Counted from the stretch's first letter, positions 37,905-47,561 are shown. The stretch: 64,000 bases of DNA from Nitratireductor sp. GISD-1A_MAKvit (GCF_040819555.1 NZ_CP161920.1:819501-883500); one strand, 5' to 3'. The notes: a model not told the origin generated them from the sequence alone. Made by a program: numbers and translations.

Positions 37905-38004
37905 GGTATCCAGATTTCTGGATTCTTACTGAGTGGCTGGAGCCATTCTGTTTGACGCCTCCCTGTTTAAACTCCTGAGAGCCGCCTTTGCGGCTCTTTT
38001 TTTT
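37905..38004 (+). ncRNA. Candidate trans-acting small RNA (alpha-r8/suhB/mmgR-like?)
   Basis: This 100-base segment has three consecutive elements: hairpin ATCCAG-ATTT-CTGGAT (37908-37923), hairpin AGTGGC-TGGA-GCCATT (37932-37947), then GTTT...AAAC enclosing CCTCCCT (37958-37964), an anti-Shine-Dalgarno-like motif, and finally a strong intrinsic terminator at 37978-38004. A perfect CtrA box lies 22-36 bases upstream. The CCTCCCT motif plus terminal GC-hairpin recalls the alphaproteobacterial alpha-r8 (suhB/mmgR) family, and EcpR1 is another candidate; neither match could be checked. No convincing protein frame exists here. Ends are estimates. Confidence 0.55.
37978..38004 (+). terminator. Strong intrinsic terminator
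   Basis: AGAGCCGC (37978-37985), loop CTTT, GCGGCTCT (37990-37997), then an unbroken T-run to 38004. It could end the acyl-CoA synthetase transcript, but it lies 150 bases beyond that stop and directly behind the candidate small RNA, which it fits better. Confidence 0.9.
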
Positions 38005-38018
38005 GACCAATTTGACCA

Positions 38019-38033
38019 TTAACCCTCTGTTAA
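38019..38033. promoter_or_regulatory. rcdA: Perfect CtrA box in the rcdA promoter region
   Basis: TTAA, CCCTCTG, TTAA is a second full CtrA match, after the terminator and 134 bases before the rcdA start codon. RcdA in Caulobacter is required for CtrA proteolysis, so CtrA control of rcdA forms a negative-feedback loop. Confidence 0.7.
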
Positions 38034-38167
38034 GGAAGAACTTGCCAACAGCTGTGCACAAGCCCATCTTTGAGCGGAGTGCCGGCATTGAGACTCAGGC
38101 GCACTTGTGATTGAACGCATCAACCGGCGGTGGCCGGAATTATCGTATCTGGTGGGGCGTAGGCACA

Positions 38168-38701
38168 ATGATTGAAAACGGGAACGGTCGCGCGACCACG
38201 ATCAAGCTGGCCGAGCATCGCGTGTTCTCGGATTCCTTCAAGCCTCTCTACAATCAGGGAATGAGCCTGGTGGAAGAGGCGGCGGAGTATCTGGACGGGG
38301 ATGGACGCGCCGAGGCGAAACATCTGTCCCGGGCCGGTGCCGCGCTTTATGCCGCCGAGTCCATGCGTCTGACGACACGTCTCATGCAGCTCGCCTCCTG
38401 GCTTCTTTTGCAGCGGGCCGCCAATTCCGGCGAAATGACCCGTGATCAGGTGGCGGCGGAGAAATCCAAGGTGCGCCTCGACACACACTCCCCGCAGGAG
38501 CAGGCAACGGGCTGGGCGGATCTCCCTGAAAAGTTCCAGAGCCTCGTCATACGCTCCATGCGTCTTCAGGACCTGGTTCGCCGGATGGACGAAGAGATCT
38601 ATGGCGGAACGACAGTGCGGAACGAAGACGCAGAGCCGCTGACCGGCAATCCCGTTTTCGAACAGATCACCCTGCTCAAAACGGCGTTTGGGCACCGCTG
38701 A
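38168..38701 (+). CDS. rcdA: RcdA, regulator of CtrA degradation (DUF1465)
   Basis: The 177-residue helical protein matches DUF1465: VFSDSFKPLYNQGMSLVEEA, then YAAESMRLTTRLMQLASWLL and FQSLVIRSMRLQDLVRRMDE. This family includes Caulobacter RcdA, a ClpXP adaptor component that brings CtrA and other substrates to the protease at the stalked pole. A CtrA box upstream supports the identity. The ATG at 38168 is chosen over an upstream non-ATG frame opening (38111). Its 3' end overlaps the opposing tauE-like gene by 26 bases. Confidence 0.85.
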   Translation: MIENGNGRATTIKLAEHRVFSDSFKPLYNQGMSLVEEAAEYLDGDGRAEAKHLSRAGAALYAAESMRLTTRLMQLASWLLLQRAANSGEMTRDQVAAEKSKVRLDTHSPQEQATGWADLPEKFQSLVIRSMRLQDLVRRMDEEIYGGTTVRNEDAEPLTGNPVFEQITLLKTAFGHR

Positions 38702-39422
38702 CCAGCCAACGAAACGCCAGCTCGGTCAGTGGCAGTGCAACCAGTGCGGAAGCCACGATGAGCATGAAGGCGAGGCGGCGGTAGGCCGTTTCGCTGGCGA
38801 TTCCGTAGAGCTTTGTGCCAACGGCCAGACTTGCCACATAGGGCGGGATCATCAGGATCCCGAGAGTGACGCGTGTCTGATCGAACAGGCCTGCGAGCCA
38901 CAGATTGCCGGCCGAAAACACTTCTGAAATGAGAAAGAGTGTCATCAGGTTGGCGCGCACGACGGCAACCGGCAGACTGGATGCCATCCAGTAGATGATG
39001 ACCGGTGGACCGGGTATGGCAGCGATGCCCGACAGGGTTCCGGCAATTCCGCCGACACCGAATGAAACGGGAAACCCGCGCGGCCCGTGGTAGCGCCAGC
39101 CACTGCGCAGGGTGAGGGCGCACGCAAGAATGACAATGCTGATGACCCAACGCAGCGTGGTCTCGTCGCCGTTCTTGAGAATATAGACGCCGAGAGGGAC
39201 GAACAGTGCCAGCCCGGCGAGCACGGGCAGCACCTCTCGCCAGCGGGCAAGCTTCACAACCGGAAGTGCGACGGGCAGTGTTGGCAGCGAATCGATGATG
39301 ACCAGCAGCACCACTGCCGTTACGGGATCGTAGAGCGCGCCGGCGATCGGAGCGACGATCAGGCCGGTTCCAAAGCCTGACAGTCCGCGCACGACCCCGG
39401 CCACCAGAACGGTGGCTGTCAA
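38676..39422 (-). CDS. TauE/SafE-family exporter, second paralogue
   Basis: The protein has about 248 residues from a TTG at 39422 and eight or so membrane segments; [19 protein letters not shown] is the first TauE repeat and [20 protein letters not shown] the second. The start is unclear: the frame stays open upstream with no ATG and includes residues [10 protein letters not shown] that look like a normal N-terminus, so a longer product from a rare start is possible. It converges on rcdA with a 26-base overlap and is divergent from ruvC. Confidence 0.8.
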   Translation of the reverse strand: MTATVLVAGVVRGLSGFGTGLIVAPIAGALYDPVTAVVLLVIIDSLPTLPVALPVVKLARWREVLPVLAGLALFVPLGVYILKNGDETTLRWVISIVILACALTLRSGWRYHGPRGFPVSFGVGGIAGTLSGIAAIPGPPVIIYWMASSLPVAVVRANLMTLFLISEVFSAGNLWLAGLFDQTRVTLGILMIPPYVASLAVGTKLYGIASETAYRRLAFMLIVASALVALPLTELAFRWLVSGAQTPF

Positions 39423-39545
39423 CAGGGCGAGGCTCAGGTCGAACTCGGGCAGTGTTCCGCTCCGTTTTGGTATTCTGAAATGCGGGTTTCATCACGCGTG
39501 TTGCTTGCGCGTGGCAATGGGCCTGCCCACGGCTATGTTAGTGCC

Positions 39546-40061
39546 ATGAACACACCGATTCGCATTCTTGGCATCGACCCCGGGCTTCGGCGCACGGGCT
39601 GGGCCATCATCGATGCACAGGGCAATTCCCTGCGCTTTGTGGGGGCCGGGACCGTGACGTCCGATGGCAAGGCCGACCTCGCCTCGAGGCTCTGTCAGTT
39701 GCATGACGGGCTGGACGCCATTCTGCATGACCACCGCCCGGATGAAGCGGCGGTGGAAGCGACGTTCGTAAACAAGGATGCTTCCGCAACGCTGAAGCTC
39801 GGGCAGGCGCGGGGCATTGCCATGCTGGTGCCGGCGCGAGCCGGTCTGCCGGTGGCCGAATATGCCCCAAACGCGGTAAAAAAGACCGTGATCGGAGTCG
39901 GCCACGGCGACAAGAAACAGATCCACATGATGGTAAAGGTGCTGATGCCGAAGGCGCGCTTCGACACGGATGATGCGGCGGATGCCATTGCCATCGCCAT
40001 TTGTCACGCCCATCACCGGCAATCCGCCACCTCCCGACTGGCCATGGAAGCACTCAAATGA
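39546..40061 (+). CDS. ruvC: RuvC, Holliday junction resolvase
   Basis: RuvC cleaves Holliday junctions bound by RuvAB. The 171-residue product begins [20 protein letters not shown] with catalytic Asp11, and further acidic residues occur in [20 protein letters not shown] and [17 protein letters not shown]. An in-frame upstream extension exists (39480), but the ATG at 39546 gives the conserved start. It overlaps ruvA by four bases (ATGA). Confidence 0.96.
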   Translation: MNTPIRILGIDPGLRRTGWAIIDAQGNSLRFVGAGTVTSDGKADLASRLCQLHDGLDAILHDHRPDEAAVEATFVNKDASATLKLGQARGIAMLVPARAGLPVAEYAPNAVKKTVIGVGHGDKKQIHMMVKVLMPKARFDTDDAADAIAIAICHAHHRQSATSRLAMEALK

Positions 40062-40678
40062 TCGGTAAACTGAAGGGCATCATCGACGAGATTGCCGAAG
40101 ATCACTGCATCATCGATGTGGGGGGCGTCGGTTATGTCGCCTATTGTCCGGCACGCACGCTGGCGGCGCTCGATGGCGAGGGGACGGCGGTAACGCTGTT
40201 CATCGAGACCTATGTGCGCGAAGACATGATCCGGCTCTACGGGTTCCGCACCGCACTGGAACGCGAATGGTTCCGCCTCTTGCAGAACAATGTGCAGGGT
40301 GTTGGTGCCAAGGTGGCGCTTTCGGTGCTTTCGACACTTTCGGCTTCGGAACTGGCCAATGCGATCGCGCTGAAGGATGCAGCCACCGTGGCACGCGCGC
40401 CGGGCGTGGGCAAAAAGGTTGCAGAGCGTATCGTGACCGAATTGAAGAGCAAGGCGCCCGCCTATGCCGGAGAGGCGACCGGCACGATCGGGCTGAAGCA
40501 GGAGCTGGGTGAGGGCGCTGCACCGGCACCGGTGTCCGATGCGGTATCGGCGCTCTCCAATCTCGGCTATTCGCGCGATGTCGCGGCGAACGCGGTTGCC
40601 GCCGCGATGAAGGCGGCGGGTGAGGACGCGGATGCCGGCACGCTTATCAGGCTTGGCCTGAAGGAACTGGCGCGTTAG
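40058..40678 (+). CDS. ruvA: RuvA, Holliday junction-binding subunit
   Basis: RuvA tetramers hold the four-way junction and load RuvB. The 206-residue protein begins [20 protein letters not shown]; the helix-hairpin-helix segments include [20 protein letters not shown] and [19 protein letters not shown]. The C-terminal RuvB-binding domain ([18 protein letters not shown]) is present. It is translationally coupled to ruvC; ruvB begins 55 bases downstream. Confidence 0.96.
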   Translation: MIGKLKGIIDEIAEDHCIIDVGGVGYVAYCPARTLAALDGEGTAVTLFIETYVREDMIRLYGFRTALEREWFRLLQNNVQGVGAKVALSVLSTLSASELANAIALKDAATVARAPGVGKKVAERIVTELKSKAPAYAGEATGTIGLKQELGEGAAPAPVSDAVSALSNLGYSRDVAANAVAAAMKAAGEDADAGTLIRLGLKELAR

Positions 40679-40733
40679 TCAGGGCGATGTTTGCCCTTCG
40701 GGCCTCTGGTGGTTGTGAAATGGAAACCTGCGA

Positions 40734-41780
40734 ATGACGGATGGCGAGAGGCTGATTGCAGCCGACAAGCGCGGTGAGGATCTGGACTCGACGATGCGTC
40801 CGCAGTCGCTGGATGACTTCGTCGGGCAGAAAGCGGCGCGCGCCAATCTGAAAGTGTTCATTGAGGCAGCACGCGGTCGCGGAGAAGCACTGGACCACGT
40901 TCTGTTTGTTGGCCCGCCCGGCCTTGGCAAGACCACGCTGGCGCAGATCATGGCGCGCGAACTGGGCGTGAATTTCCGCTCCACTTCCGGCCCTGTGATT
41001 GCCAAGGCAGGCGATCTGGCCGCGCTTTTGACCAATCTCGAAGAGCGCGATGTGCTCTTCATCGATGAAATCCACCGGCTGAACCCGGCAGTGGAGGAAA
41101 TCCTCTATCCGGCGATGGAGGATTTTCAGCTCGACCTGATCATCGGTGAAGGGCCGGCGGCCCGTTCAGTGAAGATCGACCTTGCAAAATTCACGCTGGT
41201 GGCGGCGACAACGCGCCTTGGCCTTTTGACGACACCGCTGCGCGACCGTTTCGGCATTCCGGTGCGGCTCGATTTCTACACGGTTGACGAACTGCAGTCG
41301 ATCGTGACGCGCGGCTCTCGGATCCTTGGTCTGCCGCTGGCGGCAGACGGTGCCGAGGAAATCGCGCGAAGGGCGCGGGGGACGCCACGCATTGCCGGAC
41401 GCCTTTTGCGCCGGGTGCGGGATTTCGCCACCGTGGCGGGTGCGAGCGAGGTGACGCGGAAAGTTGCCGACGAAGCGCTTTCGCGACTGGAAGTGGATGC
41501 GCTCGGTCTCGATCAGCTCGACCGGCGCTACCTTACCATGATCGTGGAGAATTTTGGCGGTGGCCCGGTGGGCATCGAGACGATAGCGGCTGCACTGTCG
41601 GAACCACGCGACGCAATCGAGGACATCATCGAGCCCTATCTGATCCAGCAGGGTTTCATCCAGCGCACACCGCGCGGGCGTGTCCTTGCTGCAAGGGCGT
41701 GGCGCCACATGGGGCTCCAGCCGCCGAAGGAACTCGCGGAAGCGCAGATCAGCCTTTTTCAGCAGGGGGAAGGCGAATGA
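40734..41780 (+). CDS. ruvB: RuvB, Holliday junction branch-migration ATPase
   Basis: The 348-residue AAA+ motor shows [16 protein letters not shown] opening ([20 protein letters not shown]), Walker [14 protein letters not shown], Walker [11 protein letters not shown], and the C-terminal winged helix with [19 protein letters not shown]. Length and order are typical. Its stop overlaps the ATG of ybgC by four bases. Confidence 0.97.
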   Translation: MTDGERLIAADKRGEDLDSTMRPQSLDDFVGQKAARANLKVFIEAARGRGEALDHVLFVGPPGLGKTTLAQIMARELGVNFRSTSGPVIAKAGDLAALLTNLEERDVLFIDEIHRLNPAVEEILYPAMEDFQLDLIIGEGPAARSVKIDLAKFTLVAATTRLGLLTTPLRDRFGIPVRLDFYTVDELQSIVTRGSRILGLPLAADGAEEIARRARGTPRIAGRLLRRVRDFATVAGASEVTRKVADEALSRLEVDALGLDQLDRRYLTMIVENFGGGPVGIETIAAALSEPRDAIEDIIEPYLIQQGFIQRTPRGRVLAARAWRHMGLQPPKELAEAQISLFQQGEGE

Positions 41781-42244
41781 CGACCGGTGGGGGCGAAGAC
41801 CTGACGGTCGGGCTTTCGGGTGAACTGACCGATTTCGGCCATCGGCTCGTTGCGCGTGTCTATTTCGCCGATACGGATTTCACCGGCGTTGTCTATCATG
41901 CGCGCTATCTGGAATTCCTAGAGCGGGGCCGTTCGGACTTCCTGCGGCTTGCGGGCGTGCATCACACGGAACTCGCTGACGGCAAGCATGGCGAGGTGCT
42001 TTCCTGGGTGGTGCGTCGAATGGAGATCGATTTTCGCCAGCCTGCCCGTGTGGACGACATTGTGACGGTGGAAACACGGACAGAGGCGATATCCGGCGCG
42101 CGCATTCAGATGGCGCAACGGCTCTTGCGGGGCGAGAACGTGCTGGTGGAGGCGAAAGTGGAAGCGGCGATCATAGGAGCCACGGGCCGGCCGAGGCGCT
42201 TTCCAAAAGAATGGATTGCGGCTTTCAAGCCGAGGAACACTTAA
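41777..42244 (+). CDS. ybgC: YbgC, Tol-Pal-associated acyl-CoA thioesterase
   Basis: The 155-residue hot-dog-fold protein has [20 protein letters not shown], with the catalytic Asp of the 4-hydroxybenzoyl-CoA thioesterase type, and [14 protein letters not shown]. YbgC hydrolyses short or acyl-carrier thioesters and is found at the head of tol-pal operons, as here. ATGA overlap with ruvB indicates coupling. The following 252 bases up to tolQ contain only AT-rich promoter-like sequence. Confidence 0.93.
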   Translation: MTTGGGEDLTVGLSGELTDFGHRLVARVYFADTDFTGVVYHARYLEFLERGRSDFLRLAGVHHTELADGKHGEVLSWVVRRMEIDFRQPARVDDIVTVETRTEAISGARIQMAQRLLRGENVLVEAKVEAAIIGATGRPRRFPKEWIAAFKPRNT

Positions 42245-42496
42245 CAGCTCCATCTTCTCCTCGGATGGAGCGTTGCCGTGTTTTCCTAACGCTTAATTAA
42301 CCATAACGGTTCATGAAGAAAATCATGAAATCCGTAGCGAATCCGTACGCCTTCCTTTCACCAAAATTTACCGGATAAAGGGGCGTTGAAACATCTTGCG
42401 GGGACGCCTCGGTTTGAACGAAGGCAACGGCACGCAAGCAGGGGCGGGTCCAAAGCAGAGATGTGCGCCGCCCTGATCTTAAGAGGATGTTGATCC

Positions 42497-43207
42497 ATGG
42501 AAAGTGTTACGCTCGCCGCACCTGGTGGGGAGTTGTCGATCTGGGCGTTGTTCTGGCAGGCCGGCTGGGTGGTCAAGCTGGTGATGATCGGTCTGCTGGT
42601 GGCATCGGTTTGGACCTGGGCGATCATCGTCGACAAGCTGATTGCCTATGCCCGCATGCGTTCAGCGCTCAATCGTTTTGAGAAGACATTCTGGTCCGGG
42701 CAGTCTCTGGAAGAGCTTTATCGAGCACTTTCCGAACGCAAGACCACGGGCATGGGTTCGATTTTCGTGGCGGCCATGCGGGAATGGAAGAAGAGCTTCG
42801 AGAAAGGCGCGCGCTCGCCGATCGGCTTGCAGACGCGCATCGACAAGGCGATGGACCTGGCACTGACGCGCGAGATGGAGCGGCTGGAGAGCCGACTCGG
42901 CTTCCTTGCCTCCATCGGTTCGGCGGCCCCTTTTATCGGTCTGTTCGGCACGGTGGTCGGCATCATGACCTCGTTCCAGGCGATTGCGGGCTCCAAGTCC
43001 ACCAACCTGGCAGTTGTTGCGCCGGGTATCGCTGAGGCTCTTCTGGCCACGGCCATCGGTCTTCTGGCCGCCATTCCCGCAGTTATCGCATACAACAAGC
43101 TGTCATCGGACGCGGGCAAGCTTGCCGGCCGGATGGAGGGCTTTGCAGACGAGTTTTCGACCATCCTGTCGCGGCAGATCGACGAGAAAGTCGCGAAGGC
43201 GGCCTAG
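42497..43207 (+). CDS. tolQ: TolQ, proton-channel subunit of the Tol-Pal system
   Basis: TolQ, with TolR, uses the proton gradient to drive TolA. The 236-residue protein has three membrane segments: GWVVKLVMIGLLVASVWTWA, GFLASIGSAAPFIGLFGTVVGI (residues about 134-155) and AEALLATAIGLLAAIPAVIA, which contain the conserved TolQ/ExbB channel residues. The ATG at 42497 is preceded by AAGAGGA at a reasonable distance. tolR begins 9 bases after its stop. Confidence 0.96.
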   Translation: MESVTLAAPGGELSIWALFWQAGWVVKLVMIGLLVASVWTWAIIVDKLIAYARMRSALNRFEKTFWSGQSLEELYRALSERKTTGMGSIFVAAMREWKKSFEKGARSPIGLQTRIDKAMDLALTREMERLESRLGFLASIGSAAPFIGLFGTVVGIMTSFQAIAGSKSTNLAVVAPGIAEALLATAIGLLAAIPAVIAYNKLSSDAGKLAGRMEGFADEFSTILSRQIDEKVAKAA

Positions 43208-43216
43208 GAGCACACA

Positions 43217-43672
43217 ATGGGTATGTCAGTCGGTTCTGCGGGGGGAAGGAACGGGCGTCGTCGCGGTCGTCGCGGCTCGCGCTCGGGGCTTATCTCCGAA
43301 ATCAACGTGACGCCCTTCGTGGACGTGATGCTGGTGCTGCTGATCATCTTCATGGTGGCGGCGCCGCTGTTAACGGTGGGTGTTCCGATCGATCTTCCCG
43401 AGACGCAGGCCAAGGCTCTGAACTCCGAGACGCAGCCGATCACGGTTTCGGTCAACAATGACGGCCAGATCTATCTGCAGGAGACGGAGGTTCCTATCGA
43501 AGAAGTGGTGCCGAAGCTGCAGGCGATTGCGCGCTCGGGCTATGACGAGCGTATCTATGTGCGCGGTGATCGCGCGGCGGACTATGGCACGGTGATGCGT
43601 GTGATGGCGCGTATTTCGGCGGCCGGATACCGCAATCTCGGTCTTGTCACCCTGCAGGAAGAAGGCAATTGA
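43217..43672 (+). CDS. tolR: TolR, inner-membrane Tol-Pal subunit
   Basis: The 151-residue protein has one transmembrane helix with SEINVTPFVDVMLVLLIIFM, in which the Asp is the protonatable residue shared with ExbD. The periplasmic domain includes PIDLPETQAKALNSETQPIT. A Gly/Arg-rich N-terminus (residues 5-26) is typical of alphaproteobacterial TolR. tolA starts 4 bases after its stop. Confidence 0.95.
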   Translation: MGMSVGSAGGRNGRRRGRRGSRSGLISEINVTPFVDVMLVLLIIFMVAAPLLTVGVPIDLPETQAKALNSETQPITVSVNNDGQIYLQETEVPIEEVVPKLQAIARSGYDERIYVRGDRAADYGTVMRVMARISAAGYRNLGLVTLQEEGN

Positions 43673-43676
43673 CCGA

Positions 43677-44741
43677 ATGAAGGCGGGTCTCGTCATATCG
43701 GCGACCATGCATGCTGCGATCCTGGGATTCGGCCTGGTTTCGCTGTCGGCGCCGCGCGCCTTCGAGGTAACGGATGTTGAATCGCTGCCTGTCGATATCA
43801 TTCCCATCGAAACGATGACGCAGATGCAGGAAGGCGACAAGAAGGCCGAGCTTTCCGAAAAACCGGCTCCGAAGCCGACCAAACGACCCGACCCGGTGGA
43901 GAACGCACAAAACACCGGCGACAACGATGTTGACCTCAAGACGCCGCCGACGCCCGAGCCGCGCAATCGCGAGGTGGAAAAGACTGCCGAGCCGCCGCCT
44001 GCGCCCAAGCCCGCACCCAAGCCGGATCCCGAACCCGAACCGGAACCACAGCAGGCCGCCGCCGAGCCGACGCCGGTGCCGGCGACCGAGGTGCGGCCCG
44101 AACCACAGCCAAAGCAGGAAGTGAAGCCGGACCCCGCCCCTGAAGAGGCGACGGTGGCTGAAGCCCCGCAGGCCGCGGAGAGCCTTGCGTTGCCAGACAG
44201 CGCGCCGGTGCCGCAGACCCGGCCGCAGCCGCCGAAGGCGAGCACGGCCAAGGCGCCTGAGCGCAAGGATGCGGACAAGCCGGCGCAGAAAGCTGCCTCG
44301 AAGCCGAAGTCTCAGAAGTCCGACGAGCTTTTCGATGAGGTTGCCGCGTTGCTGAACAAGGACAAGGCTTCCGGCGGTGGCGCGAAGCGCTCGCAGGAAC
44401 AGGCCTCGCTCGGGGGCAGCCGCAACACGCCGGGCGAGAAGCTCTCTCAAAGCGAGATGGATGCACTGCGCGGCCAGATCCAGCGGTGCTGGAATGTGCC
44501 GGCGGGCGCACTGGATGCGGAGAATCTCAAGGTTTCCGTTCAGATGAAGCTCGACCCGAGCGGGAACATCGAGGGCAGTCCGCGCATTATTGCCGGTGGC
44601 ACCGGGACCATGGTGGAACGCGCAGCCGCGGAATCCGCGCGCCGTGCGGTTCTGCAATGCGCTCCCTACAATCTGCCGGCGGCGAAATACGACACCTGGT
44701 CCGAAGTCATCGTCCACTTCGATCCCAGCGACATGTTTTAA
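43677..44741 (+). CDS. tolA: TolA-like energy-transducing protein
   Basis: The 354-residue protein has one N-terminal membrane segment (AGLVISATMHAAILGFGLVS), a very Pro/Glu/Lys-rich linker (residues about 55-260) and a C-terminal TonB/TolA-like domain with QIQRCWNVPAGALDAENLKV. TolA spans the periplasm to touch Pal. The ATG at 43677 is chosen over the in-frame upstream codon that would overlap tolR. A 64-base gap separates it from tolB. Confidence 0.92.
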   Translation: MKAGLVISATMHAAILGFGLVSLSAPRAFEVTDVESLPVDIIPIETMTQMQEGDKKAELSEKPAPKPTKRPDPVENAQNTGDNDVDLKTPPTPEPRNREVEKTAEPPPAPKPAPKPDPEPEPEPQQAAAEPTPVPATEVRPEPQPKQEVKPDPAPEEATVAEAPQAAESLALPDSAPVPQTRPQPPKASTAKAPERKDADKPAQKAASKPKSQKSDELFDEVAALLNKDKASGGGAKRSQEQASLGGSRNTPGEKLSQSEMDALRGQIQRCWNVPAGALDAENLKVSVQMKLDPSGNIEGSPRIIAGGTGTMVERAAAESARRAVLQCAPYNLPAAKYDTWSEVIVHFDPSDMF

Positions 44742-44805
44742 CCCGGGCACCATCGGCAGGGCGGTGGGGGCTAGAGCCTAACCAGAATGGGAGAGGCAGG
44801 AGCAA

Positions 44806-46173
44806 ATGCAGATGATCATGAGAGCGACCTTTCTGATCGCGACGCTGGTTGCGGGACTGGGCGTTGCGGTGCTGCCGGCAAGGGCGGTGGTGGAAATCGA
44901 CATCAACAAGGGCGTGGTGGAGCCGCTGCCGATCGCCATTACAGAGTTCATTTCCGCCGACGGCAAGGGCGCAGAGATCAGCGGTGTGATCGAAGCCGAC
45001 CTGCGGCGTTCCGGCCTGTTCGCGCCCATCGAGAAGGGCGCCTTCATCGAGAAGATCTCCAATCCGGATGCGGCGCCGCGTTTTGAAGACTGGACCGTAA
45101 TCAACGCCCAGGCTCTGGTCACCGGCAAGGTTTCGGAGACCTCTGACGGACGCCTGCGGGCAGAATTCCGGCTTTGGGATACCTATGCGGGGCAGCAGCT
45201 TGTCGGCGAACAGTTTTTCACCAGCAAGGACAAGTGGCGCCGTGTGGCGCACATCATTGCCGATGCCATCTACCAGCGCCTGACCGGTGAGAGCGGCTAT
45301 TTCGACACGCGCATCGTCTATGTGGATGAATCCGGCCCACGCAACAACCGCGTGAAGCGGCTTGCGATCATGGATCAGGATGGGGCGAACCATCGCTTCC
45401 TGACGGATGGCCGCTCGATCGTTCTGACCCCGCGCTTCTCGCCGACGCGACAGGAAATCACCTACATGTCCTATGAGGGCGGGCAGCCGCAGGTCTACCT
45501 GTTGCAGCTTGAGACCGGCCAGCGCGAGCTTGTCGGCAATTTTCCGGGCATGACCTTTGCGCCGCGTTTCTCTCCCAATGGCCAGCGGATCGTGATGAGC
45601 CTTCTGCGCGATGACGGCAACTCCAACATATTCGCCATGGACCTGAGAAGCCGCAACACGACACGTCTGACGACTTCAAATGCGATTGACACCTCGCCTT
45701 CCTATTCTCCGGACGGCTCGCAGATCGTGTTCACTTCGGATCGCGGCGGACGGGCGCAGATCTATGTGATGAGTGCGACTGGCGGGGATGCGAAGCGCAT
45801 TTCCTTTGGCAACGGAACCTATTCGACGCCGGTGTGGTCGCCACGCGGCGATCTGATCGCCTTCACCAAGCAGACGGGCGGCGAGTTTCAGATTGGTGTC
45901 ATGCGCACGGACGGTTCGGGTGAACGGATCCTTTCGACGGGCTTCCTGCAGGAAGGGCCCACCTGGGCGCCGAACGGTCGTGTGATCATGTTCTTCCGCC
46001 AGCCGGCAGGTTCGGCCGGACCGCAGCTCTATTCGATCGATCTGACGGGCCGCAACGAGCAGAAAATCCCGACCGCCAACTACGGTTCGGACCCGGCCCT
46101 GGTCGCCATTGCTGGAATAAGGCCACGGCACAACCTGCCGGTTTCGCCGTGTTTCCGCCGTATTTTAAGCTAG
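44806..46173 (+). CDS. tolB: TolB beta-propeller, C-terminus altered by one surplus base
   Basis: TolB is a periplasmic propeller that binds Pal and TolA. The protein starts with a signal peptide ([18 protein letters not shown]), has the N-terminal TolB domain, and propeller blades with [17 protein letters not shown] and [16 protein letters not shown]. As sequenced it runs to 46173 with an odd tail after residue 430. Removing one C from CCC at 46097-46099 (CCGGCCCTGG) changes [10 protein letters not shown] to SDPAWSPLLE and ends the gene at TAA 46118-46120, giving 437 residues and the usual C-terminus. The intended end is therefore probably 46120. Confidence 0.93.
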   Translation: MQMIMRATFLIATLVAGLGVAVLPARAVVEIDINKGVVEPLPIAITEFISADGKGAEISGVIEADLRRSGLFAPIEKGAFIEKISNPDAAPRFEDWTVINAQALVTGKVSETSDGRLRAEFRLWDTYAGQQLVGEQFFTSKDKWRRVAHIIADAIYQRLTGESGYFDTRIVYVDESGPRNNRVKRLAIMDQDGANHRFLTDGRSIVLTPRFSPTRQEITYMSYEGGQPQVYLLQLETGQRELVGNFPGMTFAPRFSPNGQRIVMSLLRDDGNSNIFAMDLRSRNTTRLTTSNAIDTSPSYSPDGSQIVFTSDRGGRAQIYVMSATGGDAKRISFGNGTYSTPVWSPRGDLIAFTKQTGGEFQIGVMRTDGSGERILSTGFLQEGPTWAPNGRVIMFFRQPAGSAGPQLYSIDLTGRNEQKIPTANYGSDPALVAIAGIRPRHNLPVSPCFRRILS

Positions 46174-46302
46174 TTTGCGCGAAATAACGGTTTTGATAAG
46201 TCTCGAAAAGTTTTCGTTAACTGCGTTTGTTGAGGGGTCCTTAACGGCAACGTGGTTACTGATCGTTGAATGAAATTTCTCTAATCTGAAGGAGAGGTGG
46301 CA

Positions 46303-46809
46303 ATGCTGTCGATTGCAGCTATCGCCAAACACCCGGTTAGCATCGCTCTTGTTGCGGCACTTGCACTGGCTGGCTGTGCCAACAAGCAGGTGCCCAACAA
46401 TGCAGCCGACATCGGCCTGGGAAGCGGTGCCGGGGGCGCTCCCGGATCGCAGCAGGAGTTCACCGTAAGCGTGGGCGACCGGATTTTCTTTGACCTCGAT
46501 TCGTCCGTGATCCGCGCAGATGCGCAGCAGGTGCTGACGCGGCAGGCGCAGTGGCTGAACAAATACACGAATTATTCCATTACCGTGGAAGGCCATGCCG
46601 ACGAACGCGGCACCCGTGAGTACAACCTTGCGCTCGGTGCACGCCGCGCGGCTTCGGCCCGTGACTTCCTTGTTTCTCGTGGCGTTGCGGCCAACCGCAT
46701 TCGCACGATCTCTTATGGCAAGGAACGCCCGGTAGCGACCTGTGACGACATTTCCTGCTGGTCGCAGAACCGCCGTGCCGTGACAGTGCTGAACGGCGGC
46801 AGTAGCTAA
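46303..46809 (+). CDS. pal: Pal, peptidoglycan-associated lipoprotein
   Basis: The 168-residue lipoprotein has a lipobox LALAGC with Cys25, and an OmpA-like peptidoglycan-binding domain: VEGHADERGTREYNLALGAR and ISYGKERPVATCDD. It anchors the outer membrane to the cell wall and interacts with TolB. The ATG at 46303, with GAAGGAGAGG 6-7 bases before, is preferred over an upstream GTG. A terminator follows, and the cpoB/ybgF gene that often follows pal is not present. Confidence 0.96.
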   Translation: MLSIAAIAKHPVSIALVAALALAGCANKQVPNNAADIGLGSGAGGAPGSQQEFTVSVGDRIFFDLDSSVIRADAQQVLTRQAQWLNKYTNYSITVEGHADERGTREYNLALGARRAASARDFLVSRGVAANRIRTISYGKERPVATCDDISCWSQNRRAVTVLNGGSS

Positions 46810-46835
46810 CAGCCTTTGCCCGCATTCAGGAATGA

Positions 46836-46866
46836 AGCCGTGCCGACGATGTCGGCGCGGCTTTTT
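46836..46866 (+). terminator. Intrinsic terminator after pal
   Basis: AGCCGTGCCGAC, loop GAT, GTCGGCGCGGCT, followed by a run of T residues to 46866. The two strands of the stem pair with one internal T-G position. It ends the ybgC-tolQRAB-pal transcript. Confidence 0.85.
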
Positions 46867-46889
46867 CATTGCATCAAACGGAACAGAAA

Positions 46890-47561
46890 TCAGCCGTCTG
46901 CGGCTTTACGGATCGCGGCGATGTTTTTTGCGTAGGCAGCTTCCCCGCCCCCCTGGAATACGGAGGAGCCAGCCACAAGAACATTTGCACCGGCAGCCAC
47001 GAGCGGGCCTGCCGTTTCCGGAGAGACAGCGCCATCGATCTCGATATCGATCGGCCGGTTGCCGATCATGGCCTTGATGCGCCGCACCTTCTCCACAATC
47101 GATGGAATGAAGGCCTGACCACCAAAGCCCGGATTGACGGTCATCTGGAGAACGACATCAACATTGTCCAGAACGTATTCTATGACGTTTTCGGGCGTTG
47201 AGGGATTGAGCGCAACACCGGCCTTCTTGCCAAGATTGCGAATGGACTGCAGGGAGCGGTGCAGGTGTGGCCCAGCCTCCGCATGGACCGTAATGATGTC
47301 ACAGCCGGCTTCGGCAAAAGCTGCCAGAAAGGGGTCTGCCGGGGTGATCATCAGATGGCAATCGAACACCTTCTCGGTGCGATCGCGAATGGATTTGATG
47401 ATGGGTGTTCCGAAGGTGATGTTGGGCACGAAATGACCGTCCATGACGTCGATATGGATCCAGTCGGCACCGGCTCGGACAACGGACTCAACCTCCTCTC
47501 CCAGGCGTGAAAAATCGGAAGCAAGGATTGAAGGGGCGATAAGCGTTTTGCGCTCGGTCAT
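46890..47561 (-). CDS. rpe: Ribulose-phosphate 3-epimerase
   Basis: Rpe interconverts ribulose 5-phosphate and xylulose 5-phosphate. The 223-residue TIM barrel has [33 protein letters not shown] (metal-binding His and Asp), [13 protein letters not shown] and [20 protein letters not shown]. It is convergent with pal and upstream, on the same strand, of a GntR gene. Confidence 0.97.
   Translation of the reverse strand: MTERKTLIAPSILASDFSRLGEEVESVVRAGADWIHIDVMDGHFVPNITFGTPIIKSIRDRTEKVFDCHLMITPADPFLAAFAEAGCDIITVHAEAGPHLHRSLQSIRNLGKKAGVALNPSTPENVIEYVLDNVDVVLQMTVNPGFGGQAFIPSIVEKVRRIKAMIGNRPIDIEIDGAVSPETAGPLVAAGANVLVAGSSVFQGGGEAAYAKNIAAIRKAADG

Noticed and set aside
37897..38088. A 63-codon minus-strand frame in the rcdA upstream gap
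   Set aside because: It runs through the terminator hairpin and has no family likeness or ribosome-binding site; the small-RNA reading fits better.
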